DNA from: Thermoguttaceae bacterium
Lineage (GTDB): Bacteria > Planctomycetota > Planctomycetia > Pirellulales > Thermoguttaceae
Assembly (NCBI GenBank): GCA_017441605.1
Contig: JAFRXD010000080.1
Span: 1-64,000 of the forward strand
DNA length: 64,000 bases
Direction of reading: 5' to 3'
The position numbers and the translations under genes were made by a program. This document shows, piece by piece, positions 35,601 through 43,694 of this stretch. How positions within the stretch are numbered: the stretch's first letter is position 1; the number at the start of each line of letters is the position of its first letter. The notes beneath the pieces were generated by a model, which did no database searches, had not been told where the DNA came from, and saw only the letters and a list, made by a program, of their open reading frames with translations.

Positions 35601-37213
35601 CGACCGCTCGCGAAAACGCGAGTCGCCGCCTCGAAAGCGACGTCGCGAGCGCGAGGACCGTCCAACTTCGCGTGGTACGAGGAAACGGGATAGAGTACGA
35701 CGACGTCGGTTTGCTCGACTCCGCGCGTCAGAGCGAACGAAAGGCGCTGGAAATATTTAAGGAAAGTTCCGAACGTTTCCCAATAGGGTTGGCGAAAATG
35801 GTAGCACGGCGGGGCCCATTCCCAATATCCGCCGTAGGTCGTATAGTACAACCCGTGCAAATTAAGCAGGTTGGCGCCAAAAAGATAGTTTTCGTTGGTG
35901 GCAAAGAGAAGCCGTTTGGGATCGGCGCCCCAGCCAAAGCTGTGATAGCCTTCCAGCCAGACGCGAGGTCGATTATAGAAGTGGGCGATCGAGGAAGAGA
36001 CTTTGTTTTTAATAAAGTCGGCGCGACCTCCGGGGGTGTCGTGCCCCGGCGCGGTGTACCAACGAACGGCGCTAAAATAATCGCAAAATTCGCTCGGATC
36101 TCGTCCGCGACTACCGGGGTCGCAGGCGTAAATCCGTCCGCGCTTGGCGTTCCATTCGTAGATTGGCATAAAGTAGCGCTCTTCGGCCAATTCGACGCGA
36201 ACGTCCATATAGTCGAGTCGGTATTTTTCGGCGCGAGGATCGACGTTTCCTCCGAACATTGCGGGAGCGGCGGTCCAGAACGACTCTCCCTTGCGTTTCT
36301 CGAATTCGCTCGGCAGGTCTTCCCACCAAACGGTTTCCCCGGTGCCAAGTTGCAACTCGTCTTGAAAAAAGTAGTTCAACCCAAGGGTCGAGGTTCCGTC
36401 GTCCTTTCCGTCGAGCGATTTGATCGCGCGAGTCTCGAACGGCTGAAAGAATCGTTCGACGACTTCTTTCCCCGATTTCGGACAAAGCGGGTTGAGCGTG
36501 TTGGGAGAGCGTTTCGCGGCGTAAATCCAGAGTTCCCCCGGTTCGTTGGAGTTCGAGTCGTCGAGCGCGTTAGGATCGACGAGTTTGAATCGATCGGTGC
36601 AAAGGACCCCGTCGGAGTCGACGGGATAAAAGACGATCTGAACGAACGCGTCGTTATCGTCGCTAGCGAGATCGGCTTCCGAAACAAGTTCGGAAAACTT
36701 TTGATTCGCGGACCGGCTCTTTTTCCCGCGAACGTAGAGATTCTGGCTTTGTAGCTCTTTATCTCGATAAAGCAATCGGTCGAACAGATTGCCGGGAGAA
36801 TTCTGCCAATCGAGGGTGTAACCGCTCAATCCGACCCCCATATTCAGTTCGCGACAATGCGCGGCGACCTTCTCGAAGACGTCGAACCATTCGTCGGCAA
36901 AGACTTCCGGCTCGTTCGGATAGGTGAGCCAGTTCGGTTGTTTCTCGTTCCGAACGTCCTGGTGCGCGTAGTTGATTTGCGCGCCGGGAATACCGACTTT
37001 CGCCAGTTGGTCGAGCTCCCAGTTCAAGCGCTCGACGTCGAGTTTCTCGCCGGTCCACCACCAGAATGGAACCTCTCCGTATTCGGCGGGGGGATTCGCG
37101 AACCCCTCTTTTAAATCGGGGTCGTTCCCTCGCGCCGACGACGCGTCCAACCAAAGGAGCGACGCCAAAGCCAAGACCAATAACGATAGAAAACGAAAAA
37201 AGTTGGATTTCAT
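32690..37213 (-). CDS. Large secreted glycoside hydrolase, GH106-like
   Basis: The product is 1,507 residues from the ATG at 37213, which opens a signal peptide (MKSNFFRFLSLLVLALASLL, cleavage near SSARG). The open frame upstream to 37555 overlaps the preceding gene and is not used. Residues about 30-90 (EVPFWWWTGEKL, LDQLAKVGIPGAQINYAH) and the following barrel-like region (VGLSGYTLDW, RPRVWLEGYHSFGWG, NLLNLHGLYYTTYGG) resemble GH106 alpha-L-rhamnosidases and related glycosyl hydrolases. The C-terminal 150 residues (VLLNLGKVGASCRVRLNGQI, FLKRGENLLEIDVYNTLSN) form a GH2-type sugar-binding jelly roll. Likely role is release of rhamnose or a similar sugar from plant or mucosal glycans outside the cytoplasm. 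Catalytic residues are not assigned here. It is last in a probable operon with the receiver-like gene (41-base gap). Confidence 0.7.
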   Translation of the reverse strand: MKSNFFRFLSLLVLALASLLWLDASSARGNDPDLKEGFANPPAEYGEVPFWWWTGEKLDVERLNWELDQLAKVGIPGAQINYAHQDVRNEKQPNWLTYPNEPEVFADEWFDVFEKVAAHCRELNMGVGLSGYTLDWQNSPGNLFDRLLYRDKELQSQNLYVRGKKSRSANQKFSELVSEADLASDDNDAFVQIVFYPVDSDGVLCTDRFKLVDPNALDDSNSNEPGELWIYAAKRSPNTLNPLCPKSGKEVVERFFQPFETRAIKSLDGKDDGTSTLGLNYFFQDELQLGTGETVWWEDLPSEFEKRKGESFWTAAPAMFGGNVDPRAEKYRLDYMDVRVELAEERYFMPIYEWNAKRGRIYACDPGSRGRDPSEFCDYFSAVRWYTAPGHDTPGGRADFIKNKVSSSIAHFYNRPRVWLEGYHSFGWGADPKRLLFATNENYLFGANLLNLHGLYYTTYGGYWEWAPPCYHFRQPYWETFGTFLKYFQRLSFALTRGVEQTDVVVLYPVSSYHAKLDGPRARDVAFEAATRVFASGRDVLFIDDESIQRAEVKDGKLCVANGEHSVLVLPSTKGIHWKTLEKARELYRSGGVVIALDALPIASDRAGRDDPKLDEVVREIFGGSATELKETRIQREPGVGIGAFFSSSASPTARDDGDKTGSNNSISKLREYPGGFKGHWVWSPNLAKEISLKWIANGLTDDEKEYRARFFCDNSGSLFVNGNKICENADYSDGWEGALTLKNGDVVAIRGVDADSPRRGSAGLFFALVDRDKTVATAEDFRCFDGAPSDERWNRDERYEPSDKWLSVDVGNVHVLHRTGVNSEASGVSASPSGRDDARMWADFRRLIDELPRDVFDALTDSPCSVMKRTTEDADVYFVMKAKKNSLVAFRSLGRPEFLDCWNGERREPSIVARPTEGALNGTTVVQWPCDETDAGLIVFWKNEKSSRVASSIRELQESLVPTETTVASTLDGDWGFELLPTLDNQWGDFRLPISEKFLGAEAQRVEVEGVGEFLCDFGRKFWKLGPFPKDADLSELESTLANLKSIDPSAPIAFGGKEFAWRPYSFSWRWGIEGNPGRQGYHGLKEKIDSRFIGLGANKEAHNETIFAEEEGGSVYFLWSTIPVETESDSNGEIVDVFASGGVPTSIYVGGKPFRSGESRLTRSKSRREPVLLRYDAPGRYACAFVRRASDDRSASRLEALDGLDSGAFNGLSTGLREETPNFIEDRVPLSTIWFNMPGVLNYDPIASDENAEQGDSDDPVSTALKGAQIVSFVAPPGLKELQIASFGPIWSTTINGETADCEKESKLLAGRAFWKGDRETFLTEIDREFGSGVDEPVFWTTIRLKNAVERESRVRIGLGVPDGFKDGAAFPEPIRLTCERGIATLGNWNERGVLANYSGGARYSKTFQWDLANSTNARVLLNLGKVGASCRVRLNGQILGDLPTPRELDVSDFLKRGENLLEIDVYNTLSNFYENIPSRYKNRTDSGLIGPVELKVKAPVKTAN

Positions 37214-37253
37214 AACGGCGCTCCGTTTTGAAACGGGAAGGAGAAAAACGCGC

Positions 37254-38126
37254 CTATCGCGCGCCCTCCCAATCGAGCAAATAATCGAGATCGAACGGTT
37301 TAGCGACGACGCGAACGCGCCCCCACAAATCGCGGCGCTCAAAGAATTCGATTTCGTCGGGACGAGGCGAGAAAACGAGCAGATCGACGGGGACGCCCGG
37401 AAACGCGCCTTTAATTTCGGACAGTCGACGCGGAAACTCGGGATCGGACAGGTCGACGACGTCGACGAGAACGCGCGAGAACTCGCTCTCGCGAGGGGGA
37501 TCTGAATCGAATCGGACGAGGCTCTCGGATCGAACGACGTCGCCGCGCTCCTCAAATGTCTCGGTCAGAAATCGAACCATATCGGGGTCGTCGGCGAGAA
37601 TCGCGACTTCGACCGTCGCTCGTTTCAACGGTTCCGGCTCCGGTGTTCTGTCGAGTAGAAGGTCGATTTCGGTCGCGAGAGGAGATTTCGCAAACTCGCC
37701 CTCGACGCCGCGGGACTCGACAAATCGTCGCAGTTCGTCCCGACCCCTCGCGCGCCATTCGTCGAGATAGAAGCGCCGAACTCCGCAAATCGGCTCCCCG
37801 GAGCGCCCCTCGCCCTCGCACAAAACGCCCGAGACGAGAATTATCGGAGAAAGAGGCGCGACGCGACGAATCGCCTCCAAGGAGCGCGCGTCGAATTCGT
37901 TGGGAAAAGACCGACAAAGAATCAAAAGGTCGACGTCGCGAAGAGATCGGAGCGTCGGTTTTTCGTCCCCGAAGACTTCGTCGGCAAAACGCTCTCCGGA
38001 GTCGTCGACTTCGACCCGCTCCCTCGAGACGACGACGACGCTCGCGCGGTCGGCGATCGCGCGGACGTCGCGCTCGATTTCGTAAAATTCTCGTCGAGAA
38101 ACGGCCCCGCCTAAAAAAATTCTCAT
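37254..38126 (-). CDS. Orphan receiver-like protein (one clear, one possible REC-like domain)
   Basis: The product is 290 residues from the ATG at 38126, which has GGGAAGG about 9 bases upstream; an in-frame GTG 18 bases earlier is less likely. Residues about 172-285 follow a response-regulator receiver pattern: acidic pair Asp179-Asp180 (ILADDPDMV), a buried strand with Asp222 or Asp225 (VLVDVVDL), Ser253 (LLVFSPR) and Lys276-Pro277 (VVAKPFDLDYLL). Residues 1-120 look like a second, degenerate alpha/beta domain of similar type (DVDLLILCRSFP, PIILVSG). I see no DNA-binding or enzymatic output domain and no histidine kinase nearby. It lies between the McsA-like and GH106-like genes with 41-56-base gaps. 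It could be a phosphorelay intermediate or a non-phosphorylated protein-interaction module. Confidence 0.6.
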   Translation of the reverse strand: MRIFLGGAVSRREFYEIERDVRAIADRASVVVVSRERVEVDDSGERFADEVFGDEKPTLRSLRDVDLLILCRSFPNEFDARSLEAIRRVAPLSPIILVSGVLCEGEGRSGEPICGVRRFYLDEWRARGRDELRRFVESRGVEGEFAKSPLATEIDLLLDRTPEPEPLKRATVEVAILADDPDMVRFLTETFEERGDVVRSESLVRFDSDPPRESEFSRVLVDVVDLSDPEFPRRLSEIKGAFPGVPVDLLVFSPRPDEIEFFERRDLWGRVRVVAKPFDLDYLLDWEGAR

Positions 38127-38182
38127 TCGCAAACGCCTTCCCACAACGGTCGGGAGTCGAATCGGATCGAGACGCGCCGACG

Positions 38183-38677
38183 CTATTTCGTCTTTTCGGA
38201 GAGTTCTTTAATTTCGTCGCGCAACTTGGAGGCGCGCTCGTAGTCCTCGATGCTCACGGCGTCGGCGAGCTCGGCGCGAAGCCTGACCAGTTTCGCGCCA
38301 AAGTCGTTCGGCGCGAAACGAGAGGGACGTTTTCCGACGTGCTCCGACGCGCCGTGGATATTGAACAGGAGCGGCTCGAGCCGGTCGCGGAAGACGCGAT
38401 AGTCGTTCTCGCAACCGAGCTTTCTCGACTTTCTGAAATCGAGGAAACTGCGCTCGCAGCAGGGGCAGAACTCGTCGTCGGAAGCTTCCAGTTCCTCGGT
38501 GAAATCCTTAAGTCCCAAACCGTCGTCGAAGGAACCCTCGACGTTTCCGAGAGAGGCGTCGTTTCCGTGCAAATATTGATAGGCGTGCTCGTCGCAAAGA
38601 TGCAACTCTTCCGGGCGCGCGTTGATCATTTCGGTGATGTGAAAAGTCGCGGTTTTATCGCACTTTTGACATTTCAT
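38183..38677 (-). CDS. McsA-like protein with CXXC motifs and a UVR domain
   Basis: The product is 164 residues. AGGAAA lies 7-8 bases before the ATG. The N-terminus has MKCQKC and HLCDEH, a probable zinc site; a second CPCC site lies near residue 71, with a further Cys in RKLGCEND. The C-terminal 35 residues (LRAELADAVSIEDYERASKL, RDEIKEL) form a UVR motif as in UvrB, UvrC and McsA. In Firmicutes McsA activates the arginine kinase McsB; elsewhere the same architecture is an uncharacterised zinc/UVR protein. I see no mcsB or clpC here, so a role in protein quality control is inference. It is first in a probable three-gene operon. Confidence 0.8.
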   Translation of the reverse strand: MKCQKCDKTATFHITEMINARPEELHLCDEHAYQYLHGNDASLGNVEGSFDDGLGLKDFTEELEASDDEFCPCCERSFLDFRKSRKLGCENDYRVFRDRLEPLLFNIHGASEHVGKRPSRFAPNDFGAKLVRLRAELADAVSIEDYERASKLRDEIKELSEKTK

Positions 38678-38782
38678 ACGCGGTTTCCTCGCATAGTAAT
38701 TTAAGGAAAAGGTGCGACGTCGCGCGGTCGCGAGTCCGCGCGCGTCTCGGAATAATGATAGAAAAAAACCGCGATTAGGTCA

Positions 38783-38813
38783 AGAGCCGCTTCGCGGGAA
38801 CGGCTCTTTTTTT
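38783..38813 (+). terminator. Orphan intrinsic terminator in the mcsA-like/recQ gap
   Basis: AGAGCCG pairs with CGGCTCT (7 bp, with an inner TTC/GAA pairing in the loop) and is followed by seven T. It points along the plus strand, but no plus-strand gene lies upstream of it. It may end a small RNA from about 38706 or insulate recQ. Confidence 0.6.
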
Positions 38814-38825
38814 GCCGACGTTTTG

Positions 38826-38834
38826 TGGTACAAT
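38826..38834 (+). promoter_or_regulatory. Extended -10 promoter of recQ
   Basis: TGGTACAAT is a complete extended -10 (TGN plus TACAAT). No convincing -35 precedes it, as is usual for this class. Transcription would start near 38841, favouring the ATG at 38902. Confidence 0.5.
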
Positions 38835-38901
38835 GAAGCCGTTGAACGAAACTGCGAGCGACGGGTTCCAACGCGTCGCGCCGTTATGGGAGAACGACCT
38901 T

Positions 38902-40782
38902 ATGAGCGCGAACGTCGACGCGCCTTCTCGCGGCTCCGAGCCGACCGATCCACTCTTGCGAACGTTGTTCGAAACGTTCGGGTTTCGCTCGTTCCGTCCG
39001 AGGCAAGAAGAAATCGTCCGCGCGATCCTCGCCGGGGAAGACGCGTTCGCCGTGATGCCGACGGGGGGCGGCAAATCGCTTTGCTATCAACTCCCCGCTC
39101 TCCTTTTGGACGGGGCTTGCGTCGTCGTCAGTCCCCTCATCTCTTTGATGAAAGATCAAGTCGACGCGGCGGTCAAAAACGGAATCAACGCGGCAACGCT
39201 CAATTCGACGACGAGCTCGGCGGAATATCGAGAAATTATGGAACAGTTGGATCGAGGGCGCCTCGATCTGCTCTACGTTTCCCCCGAGCGCGCAAATCTT
39301 GATAGTTTCAGGGAAACGCTCAAAAACGCGAAAATATCGTTCTTCGCGATCGACGAGGCGCACTGCGTTTCGCAATGGGGACACAACTTCCGCTCGGACT
39401 ACCTTGAGCTGGGGCGTTTGGCGGACGAATTTCCCTCTTGCCCGATCGCGGCGTTCACGGCGACGGCGACCGAGCGCGTGGCGACCGACATAACTTCTCT
39501 ATTGCGTCTCCGAAATCCGCATTGCGTTCGCGCTTCGTTCGATCGACCGAACCTCTTCTATCAAATCGAGTTCAAAGAAAACTTTGATCGCCAGTTGCTC
39601 GACTTTTTGAAGGACGTTCCGAACGAATCGGGAGTTGTTTATCGCTCCACGCGGAAAAAAGTGGAGGCGACGACGGAATTTCTGGTCGCCAACGGGTATC
39701 GCGCGGAGGCGTACCACGCCGGAATGTCCGACTCCGATCGGGCGGAGGTTCAGGATCGATTCGCGCGGGACGAAACGCCAATTATCGTCGCGACGATCGC
39801 GTTCGGAATGGGAATCGACAAATCGAACGTTCGCTTCGTGGTTCACGGGGACTTGCCTAAAGACGTCGAAAGCTATTACCAAGAGACGGGGCGAGCGGGG
39901 CGAGACGGAGAACCCGCGCGGTGCCTGCTGTTCTACAATTACGGAGACGTCGCGATCCAACGCAGTTTTCTCGATTCTTACGAGGACGAAGAAGCGCGGC
40001 GTTCGGCGGAGCTGCGTCTCAACGAGATGGTTCGGTTCGCGGAATCGGAGGGATGTCGCCGAGTCAATTTGCTTCGCTATTTCGGAGAGGACTACGCGCC
40101 TTCGGACGGAACCGGTTGCGGCTTCTGCGATTACTGCGCGGGAGTCCACAAGAAGGTCGACGCGACGATCGACGCCCAAAAGGCGCTCTCGGCAATGCAG
40201 CGAACCGGTAATCGCTTTGGCGCGGCGCACATCGCGGACGTGCTGGTCGGGGACGCGACCGAAAAAGTCGCGCGCAACGGACACGACCGATTGCCGACCT
40301 TCGGAGTCGGAAAAGACAAGTCGAAACGCTACTGGCGGTATCTAATCCAAGCGTTAACGGTTCAAGGAATCGCGGAATTGGATCCAACGATGGAGCGCCC
40401 TATCCCGAGGGTCACCGCGCTCGGTTGGGAAGTGATGAGGAACCAAAGAAAGGTCGAGATCGTCGATCGTCCCGAGGGAGCGCGAAAGAAAGAGCGCTCT
40501 CGAGCGGTAAAGAAAGCGTCGAGCTCGAAGGACGCGCTCAAGGGGATCGAACGGGATCTATTCGAGGAGCTTCGAGCGCTGCGCGCGCAAGTCGCCAAGG
40601 CGGAGAACGTTCCGCCTTACGTCGTGTTCAACGACAAGTCGCTGGTCGACATGGCGATTCTCAAGCCGCGCGACGACTCGGAACTGCTCGAATGCTCGGG
40701 CGTCGGGCGCGGAAAATTGAGGAATTACGGCGAAGAGTTTCTCGACGCCATTCGCGTTTTTTTGGAAAGTCGGGGAATCTGA
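38902..40782 (+). CDS. recQ: ATP-dependent DNA helicase RecQ
   Basis: The product is 626 residues. I prefer the ATG at 38902 (GGGAG 9-10 bases upstream) over in-frame ATGs at 38812 and 38833, which overlap the terminator and promoter. Domains in order: SF2 helicase (MPTGGGKSLCYQL Walker A at about 51-63, DEAHCVSQWGH at 151); helicase C (RSTRKKVEATTEFL, GMGIDKSNVRFVVH, YQETGRAGRDG); zinc-binding region with CRRVNLLRYFGE and GCGFCDYC supplying the four cysteines; winged-helix RQC (SKRYWRYLIQALTVQG); C-terminal HRDC (LLECSGVGRGKLRNYGEEFL). Length and domains are those of complete bacterial RecQ. Acts in recombinational repair, unwinding 3'-5'. A secreted protein gene starts 31 bases downstream. 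Confidence 0.97.
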   Translation: MSANVDAPSRGSEPTDPLLRTLFETFGFRSFRPRQEEIVRAILAGEDAFAVMPTGGGKSLCYQLPALLLDGACVVVSPLISLMKDQVDAAVKNGINAATLNSTTSSAEYREIMEQLDRGRLDLLYVSPERANLDSFRETLKNAKISFFAIDEAHCVSQWGHNFRSDYLELGRLADEFPSCPIAAFTATATERVATDITSLLRLRNPHCVRASFDRPNLFYQIEFKENFDRQLLDFLKDVPNESGVVYRSTRKKVEATTEFLVANGYRAEAYHAGMSDSDRAEVQDRFARDETPIIVATIAFGMGIDKSNVRFVVHGDLPKDVESYYQETGRAGRDGEPARCLLFYNYGDVAIQRSFLDSYEDEEARRSAELRLNEMVRFAESEGCRRVNLLRYFGEDYAPSDGTGCGFCDYCAGVHKKVDATIDAQKALSAMQRTGNRFGAAHIADVLVGDATEKVARNGHDRLPTFGVGKDKSKRYWRYLIQALTVQGIAELDPTMERPIPRVTALGWEVMRNQRKVEIVDRPEGARKKERSRAVKKASSSKDALKGIERDLFEELRALRAQVAKAENVPPYVVFNDKSLVDMAILKPRDDSELLECSGVGRGKLRNYGEEFLDAIRVFLESRGI

Positions 40783-40813
40783 GGCGCGCGAAGCGCGTCC
40801 GACGAGGACGTTT

Positions 40814-42070
40814 ATGAATAGAATTTCAACGTTGGCGCTCGCCGCGATTTTGGCGCTCGCGACGGTCGAGGCGCTCGGGCAATCCTCGGGCAGAGTTCGA
40901 GTCGACCCGAAATATGAAGCGAAGGACCCGTTCGCGCTCCGCGCGGGGGGGGGCGCCGAACGAACCGTCGCGCCCAAGCCTCGAGTCGATTTCAAAACGA
41001 GCGCGCCGGAATCTTCCGGGAAACCGATCGACGCGATTCTCCTTCGCGGGGAAACGGAGCCGCTCGCTTGCGAGATACTCTCGATTTCCGGCAAAGATGG
41101 CGCGACCGCAAAAGTCGCGGGAAAGACGCGCGCCTATCGACTCGCGGACGTCAAGCGCGTCGAACTATCGACGCCGAGCGAGATTAACCTCGGAATCGAG
41201 GCGTTCGAATCGGGTAAAAAAAGCGGCGCGGAATCGGAATTTGCGCGAGCGCTCGCGCTTTTCCAACAAGGACGAGACAAGGCTTCTCGGAGGATCGAGA
41301 AGGAATTGTCGACGGTCAGAATCGTCGACGCGCTCGTCGCGCTCGGGCGAGACGACGAAGCGGTCTCGGAATTCTTCCTACTCTGCCGCCTCGATCCCTA
41401 TTCGCCTTATCTGTCCTCGATTCCATTGCGCTGGGTCGAACAAGCGCCAACGAGAAATACGACAGGCTCCGGCTCGGGACTCGACGAACGAGAAGGCGAA
41501 AAATGGCTCGGAGACGTCGCGAATCCGACGGGGCGCCTACTCGCGGCGTCGGTTTTTCTTCGTTCTTCAACGCTGGGGATACGAGCGGTTTCGGCGCTAA
41601 GGGATCTCGCGACGCTCGAGGCGCCGGAAGGGGCGTCGGAAGAAACGACGGAAAGCTGTCGGGTTCTTTCTCTGCTCGCGAGCGCTCAGCTCTGGCGGAA
41701 CGATATTTTCCGCGCGCCGACCGAGCAAGAGTCGAAGCGAAGGACGCGAACTATCGAGCTATTGCCTCCGGGAACGCGCTCGGGACCGCTGGCGCTCCTC
41801 GCCGAGGGGGAGCGAAAGGCGGGGGACACGGAAAAAGCGGGGCTCGATTTTCTTCGCGTCGCGCTTGAAAATCCGGACCGATTCTCGCTTGCGGCGTTCG
41901 CGTCGAATCGCGCGGCGGAGGTCTACGAGCAACTCGGCGATAAGGAAACGGCGAACAAGATCCGGGAGGACTCCGCGCGAAGGCGCGGGGCTCGCGCGCC
42001 GGTCGCGCTCGGAGAGGCGCCTATTTTCAACAATAAAAACGACAGCGAATCAGGAGACAAGGTAAAATGA
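40814..42070 (+). CDS. Secreted protein of unknown function, TPR-like C-terminal half
   Basis: The product is 418 residues. The signal peptide is MNRISTLALAAILALATVEA, cleaved near LGQ. Residues about 70-120 form a small beta domain (DAILLRGETEPLACEILSIS, AYRLADVKRVELS) resembling planctomycete modules that precede TPR regions. From residue 125 on, helical pairs dominate (EINLGIEAFESGKKSGAESE, IVDALVALGRDDEAVSEFFL, AAEVYEQLGDKETANKI), consistent with degenerate TPR repeats. Its stop overlaps the start of the next gene by ATGA, so the two are translationally coupled and probably act together, likely as periplasmic scaffolds. No enzymatic motif is visible. Confidence 0.75.
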   Translation: MNRISTLALAAILALATVEALGQSSGRVRVDPKYEAKDPFALRAGGGAERTVAPKPRVDFKTSAPESSGKPIDAILLRGETEPLACEILSISGKDGATAKVAGKTRAYRLADVKRVELSTPSEINLGIEAFESGKKSGAESEFARALALFQQGRDKASRRIEKELSTVRIVDALVALGRDDEAVSEFFLLCRLDPYSPYLSSIPLRWVEQAPTRNTTGSGSGLDEREGEKWLGDVANPTGRLLAASVFLRSSTLGIRAVSALRDLATLEAPEGASEETTESCRVLSLLASAQLWRNDIFRAPTEQESKRRTRTIELLPPGTRSGPLALLAEGERKAGDTEKAGLDFLRVALENPDRFSLAAFASNRAAEVYEQLGDKETANKIREDSARRRGARAPVALGEAPIFNNKNDSESGDKVK

Positions 42071-43566
42071 CGCGTTCCCTCCGCTTCGAAGCGGCGATCC
42101 TTTTGGGACTATTGGCTTTCTTTTTACCCTCGCGCTTTGTCGGCGCCCAAACCGAGACCCCCGAGTCGACCGCGAGCGCGACCGAGCCGCAAGGCGCGAC
42201 CGAAACGCAAAACGCGACTTTGAACGAGGTTCAAACCGAAGAACTGGCGGATCCCAACGCGCTGGCGGCGATCGAGCTTTACGCGCAAGGGAACGTCGAG
42301 GGCGCTTTCCAATTGTTTAAGAAGGTGTACGACGCGAACCCGGATTCGGATCCCCCGGGGGTGTTGCTCGCGCTTCTTCACTCGCACGCGGGGCGTTTTC
42401 TCGATATGCGCCGCTCTCTCGAGCAAACCGCCGAGGACTATCCGACCGACCCGGAAGCGTTTCTCCAACTGGCGGGAATCGACGTTCAAGAAGGTCGATT
42501 GCTCGAGGCGCAGTTGCTCGTCGAGCGCGCGGAAAAGTTGATCGACGGATACAAGGAGAATCGTCCGGAAACGGTAACGCGACTCGATTACCTGAAAGAA
42601 GAGGCGCTAACGGCGAGGGCGAACCTAGCGGAAAAGCGCGAGCGCTACGACGACGCGAAATCGTTCGTCCGGAAGGTTCTCGAACTCGATCCGGAAAACG
42701 CGCAAGCGTATTGGAATTTGGGCTACCTCTCGATGAAGACGCGCAAACTTGAAGACGCGGAGGCGGCGTTCGACGAGGCGGCGAAACGCAATCCGGAGCT
42801 TTGGCCGGGCTGGCTGCAAGTCGCGACTTCGCTCGACCGCGAAGATCTCGTCGAAGAGGGAAAGGAGCTCTTGGAAGCGCGCAAAGACGCGGCGAAAGCG
42901 GCGCCAAAGAATCAACGAGCTCAGGTGGCGCGCCTCTACTTGCGGTTCCATATGATCGACGAGGCGGCGAAAATCGCCGAGGAATTCGCCAACGAAAACG
43001 AAGAGAAGGACTTGGATCGCTGGCTTCTCGCCGGTTGGATCGCCCTCTACGCGGATCGATACAAGGCGGCGGAGGAGCGATTCAGAAACGCGACGCTCGT
43101 CGATCCGGAGAATTTCGAGGCGTCGAACGGCTTGGCGCTCGCGCTATTGGACCAAAGCAATAAAGAAAAGCTCGCGCGCGCGAGAATTATCGCGACGAAG
43201 AACTACCATTCGTATCCCGATTCTCCCGAGGCGGCGATCACCTACGCGTGGACGCTTTACCTATCCGGAGACCAAAAGGGAGCGAACGAGATTTTCGGAC
43301 CAATGCTCTCCTCGGGGCAAATGACCGCGACGGTCGCGTATTATCTGGCGGAAATCGCTCATTCTCGCGGAGACTCGGAAATGGCGCGGACGTTGGTCGG
43401 CTTGGCGCTCTCGCAGAAGTCGAATTTCCCCAAACGCAACGCGGCGCTCGAATTACAGAAGATCTTAGAACCCGAGGCAGAGTCGGAAACCGACCCGATG
43501 GACGACTTCGACGTCGACGCGAAGACGCCCGGCGAGGAAGAGTTCGACGTGGAAAGCGAGGAGTAG
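42067..43566 (+). CDS. Secreted tetratricopeptide-repeat protein
   Basis: The product is 499 residues. The signal peptide is RFEAAILLGLLAFFLPSRFV, cleaved after VGA or GAQ. A Thr/Glu/Ala-rich linker (30-60) leads into a TPR array of about ten repeats: LAAIELYAQGNVEGAFQLFK, DDAKSFVRKVLELDPENAQA, YWNLGYLSMKTRKLEDAEAA, YKAAEERFRNATLVDPENFE. The acidic tail ends in EEFDVESEE. TPR arrays mediate protein-protein contacts. The start overlaps the preceding gene's stop. A 128-base gap with a 7-bp-stem hairpin (43628-43659) lacking a T run separates it from the glycosyltransferases. Confidence 0.85.
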   Translation: MTRSLRFEAAILLGLLAFFLPSRFVGAQTETPESTASATEPQGATETQNATLNEVQTEELADPNALAAIELYAQGNVEGAFQLFKKVYDANPDSDPPGVLLALLHSHAGRFLDMRRSLEQTAEDYPTDPEAFLQLAGIDVQEGRLLEAQLLVERAEKLIDGYKENRPETVTRLDYLKEEALTARANLAEKRERYDDAKSFVRKVLELDPENAQAYWNLGYLSMKTRKLEDAEAAFDEAAKRNPELWPGWLQVATSLDREDLVEEGKELLEARKDAAKAAPKNQRAQVARLYLRFHMIDEAAKIAEEFANENEEKDLDRWLLAGWIALYADRYKAAEERFRNATLVDPENFEASNGLALALLDQSNKEKLARARIIATKNYHSYPDSPEAAITYAWTLYLSGDQKGANEIFGPMLSSGQMTATVAYYLAEIAHSRGDSEMARTLVGLALSQKSNFPKRNAALELQKILEPEAESETDPMDDFDVDAKTPGEEEFDVESEE

Positions 43567-43694
43567 CGAGCGCCGATCGCTCGTAAAAAACCGACGTTGA
43601 CCGCTTCGAGAAGAAACGCTAGCATATCGCGGGGGCGCTCCGTTCGAAGAGTCCCCGCGATAGAAACGCGTTAAACACGATTCGGGAGGCGGCG

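Noticed and set aside
37214..37555. N-terminal extension of the GH106-like protein
   Set aside because: It overlaps the receiver-like gene out of frame and would bury the clear signal peptide that starts at 37213.
43628..43659. Terminator between the TPR gene and the glycosyltransferases
   Set aside because: The CGCGGGG/CCCCGCG hairpin is not followed by a T run on either strand, so I mention it only in the gene entry.
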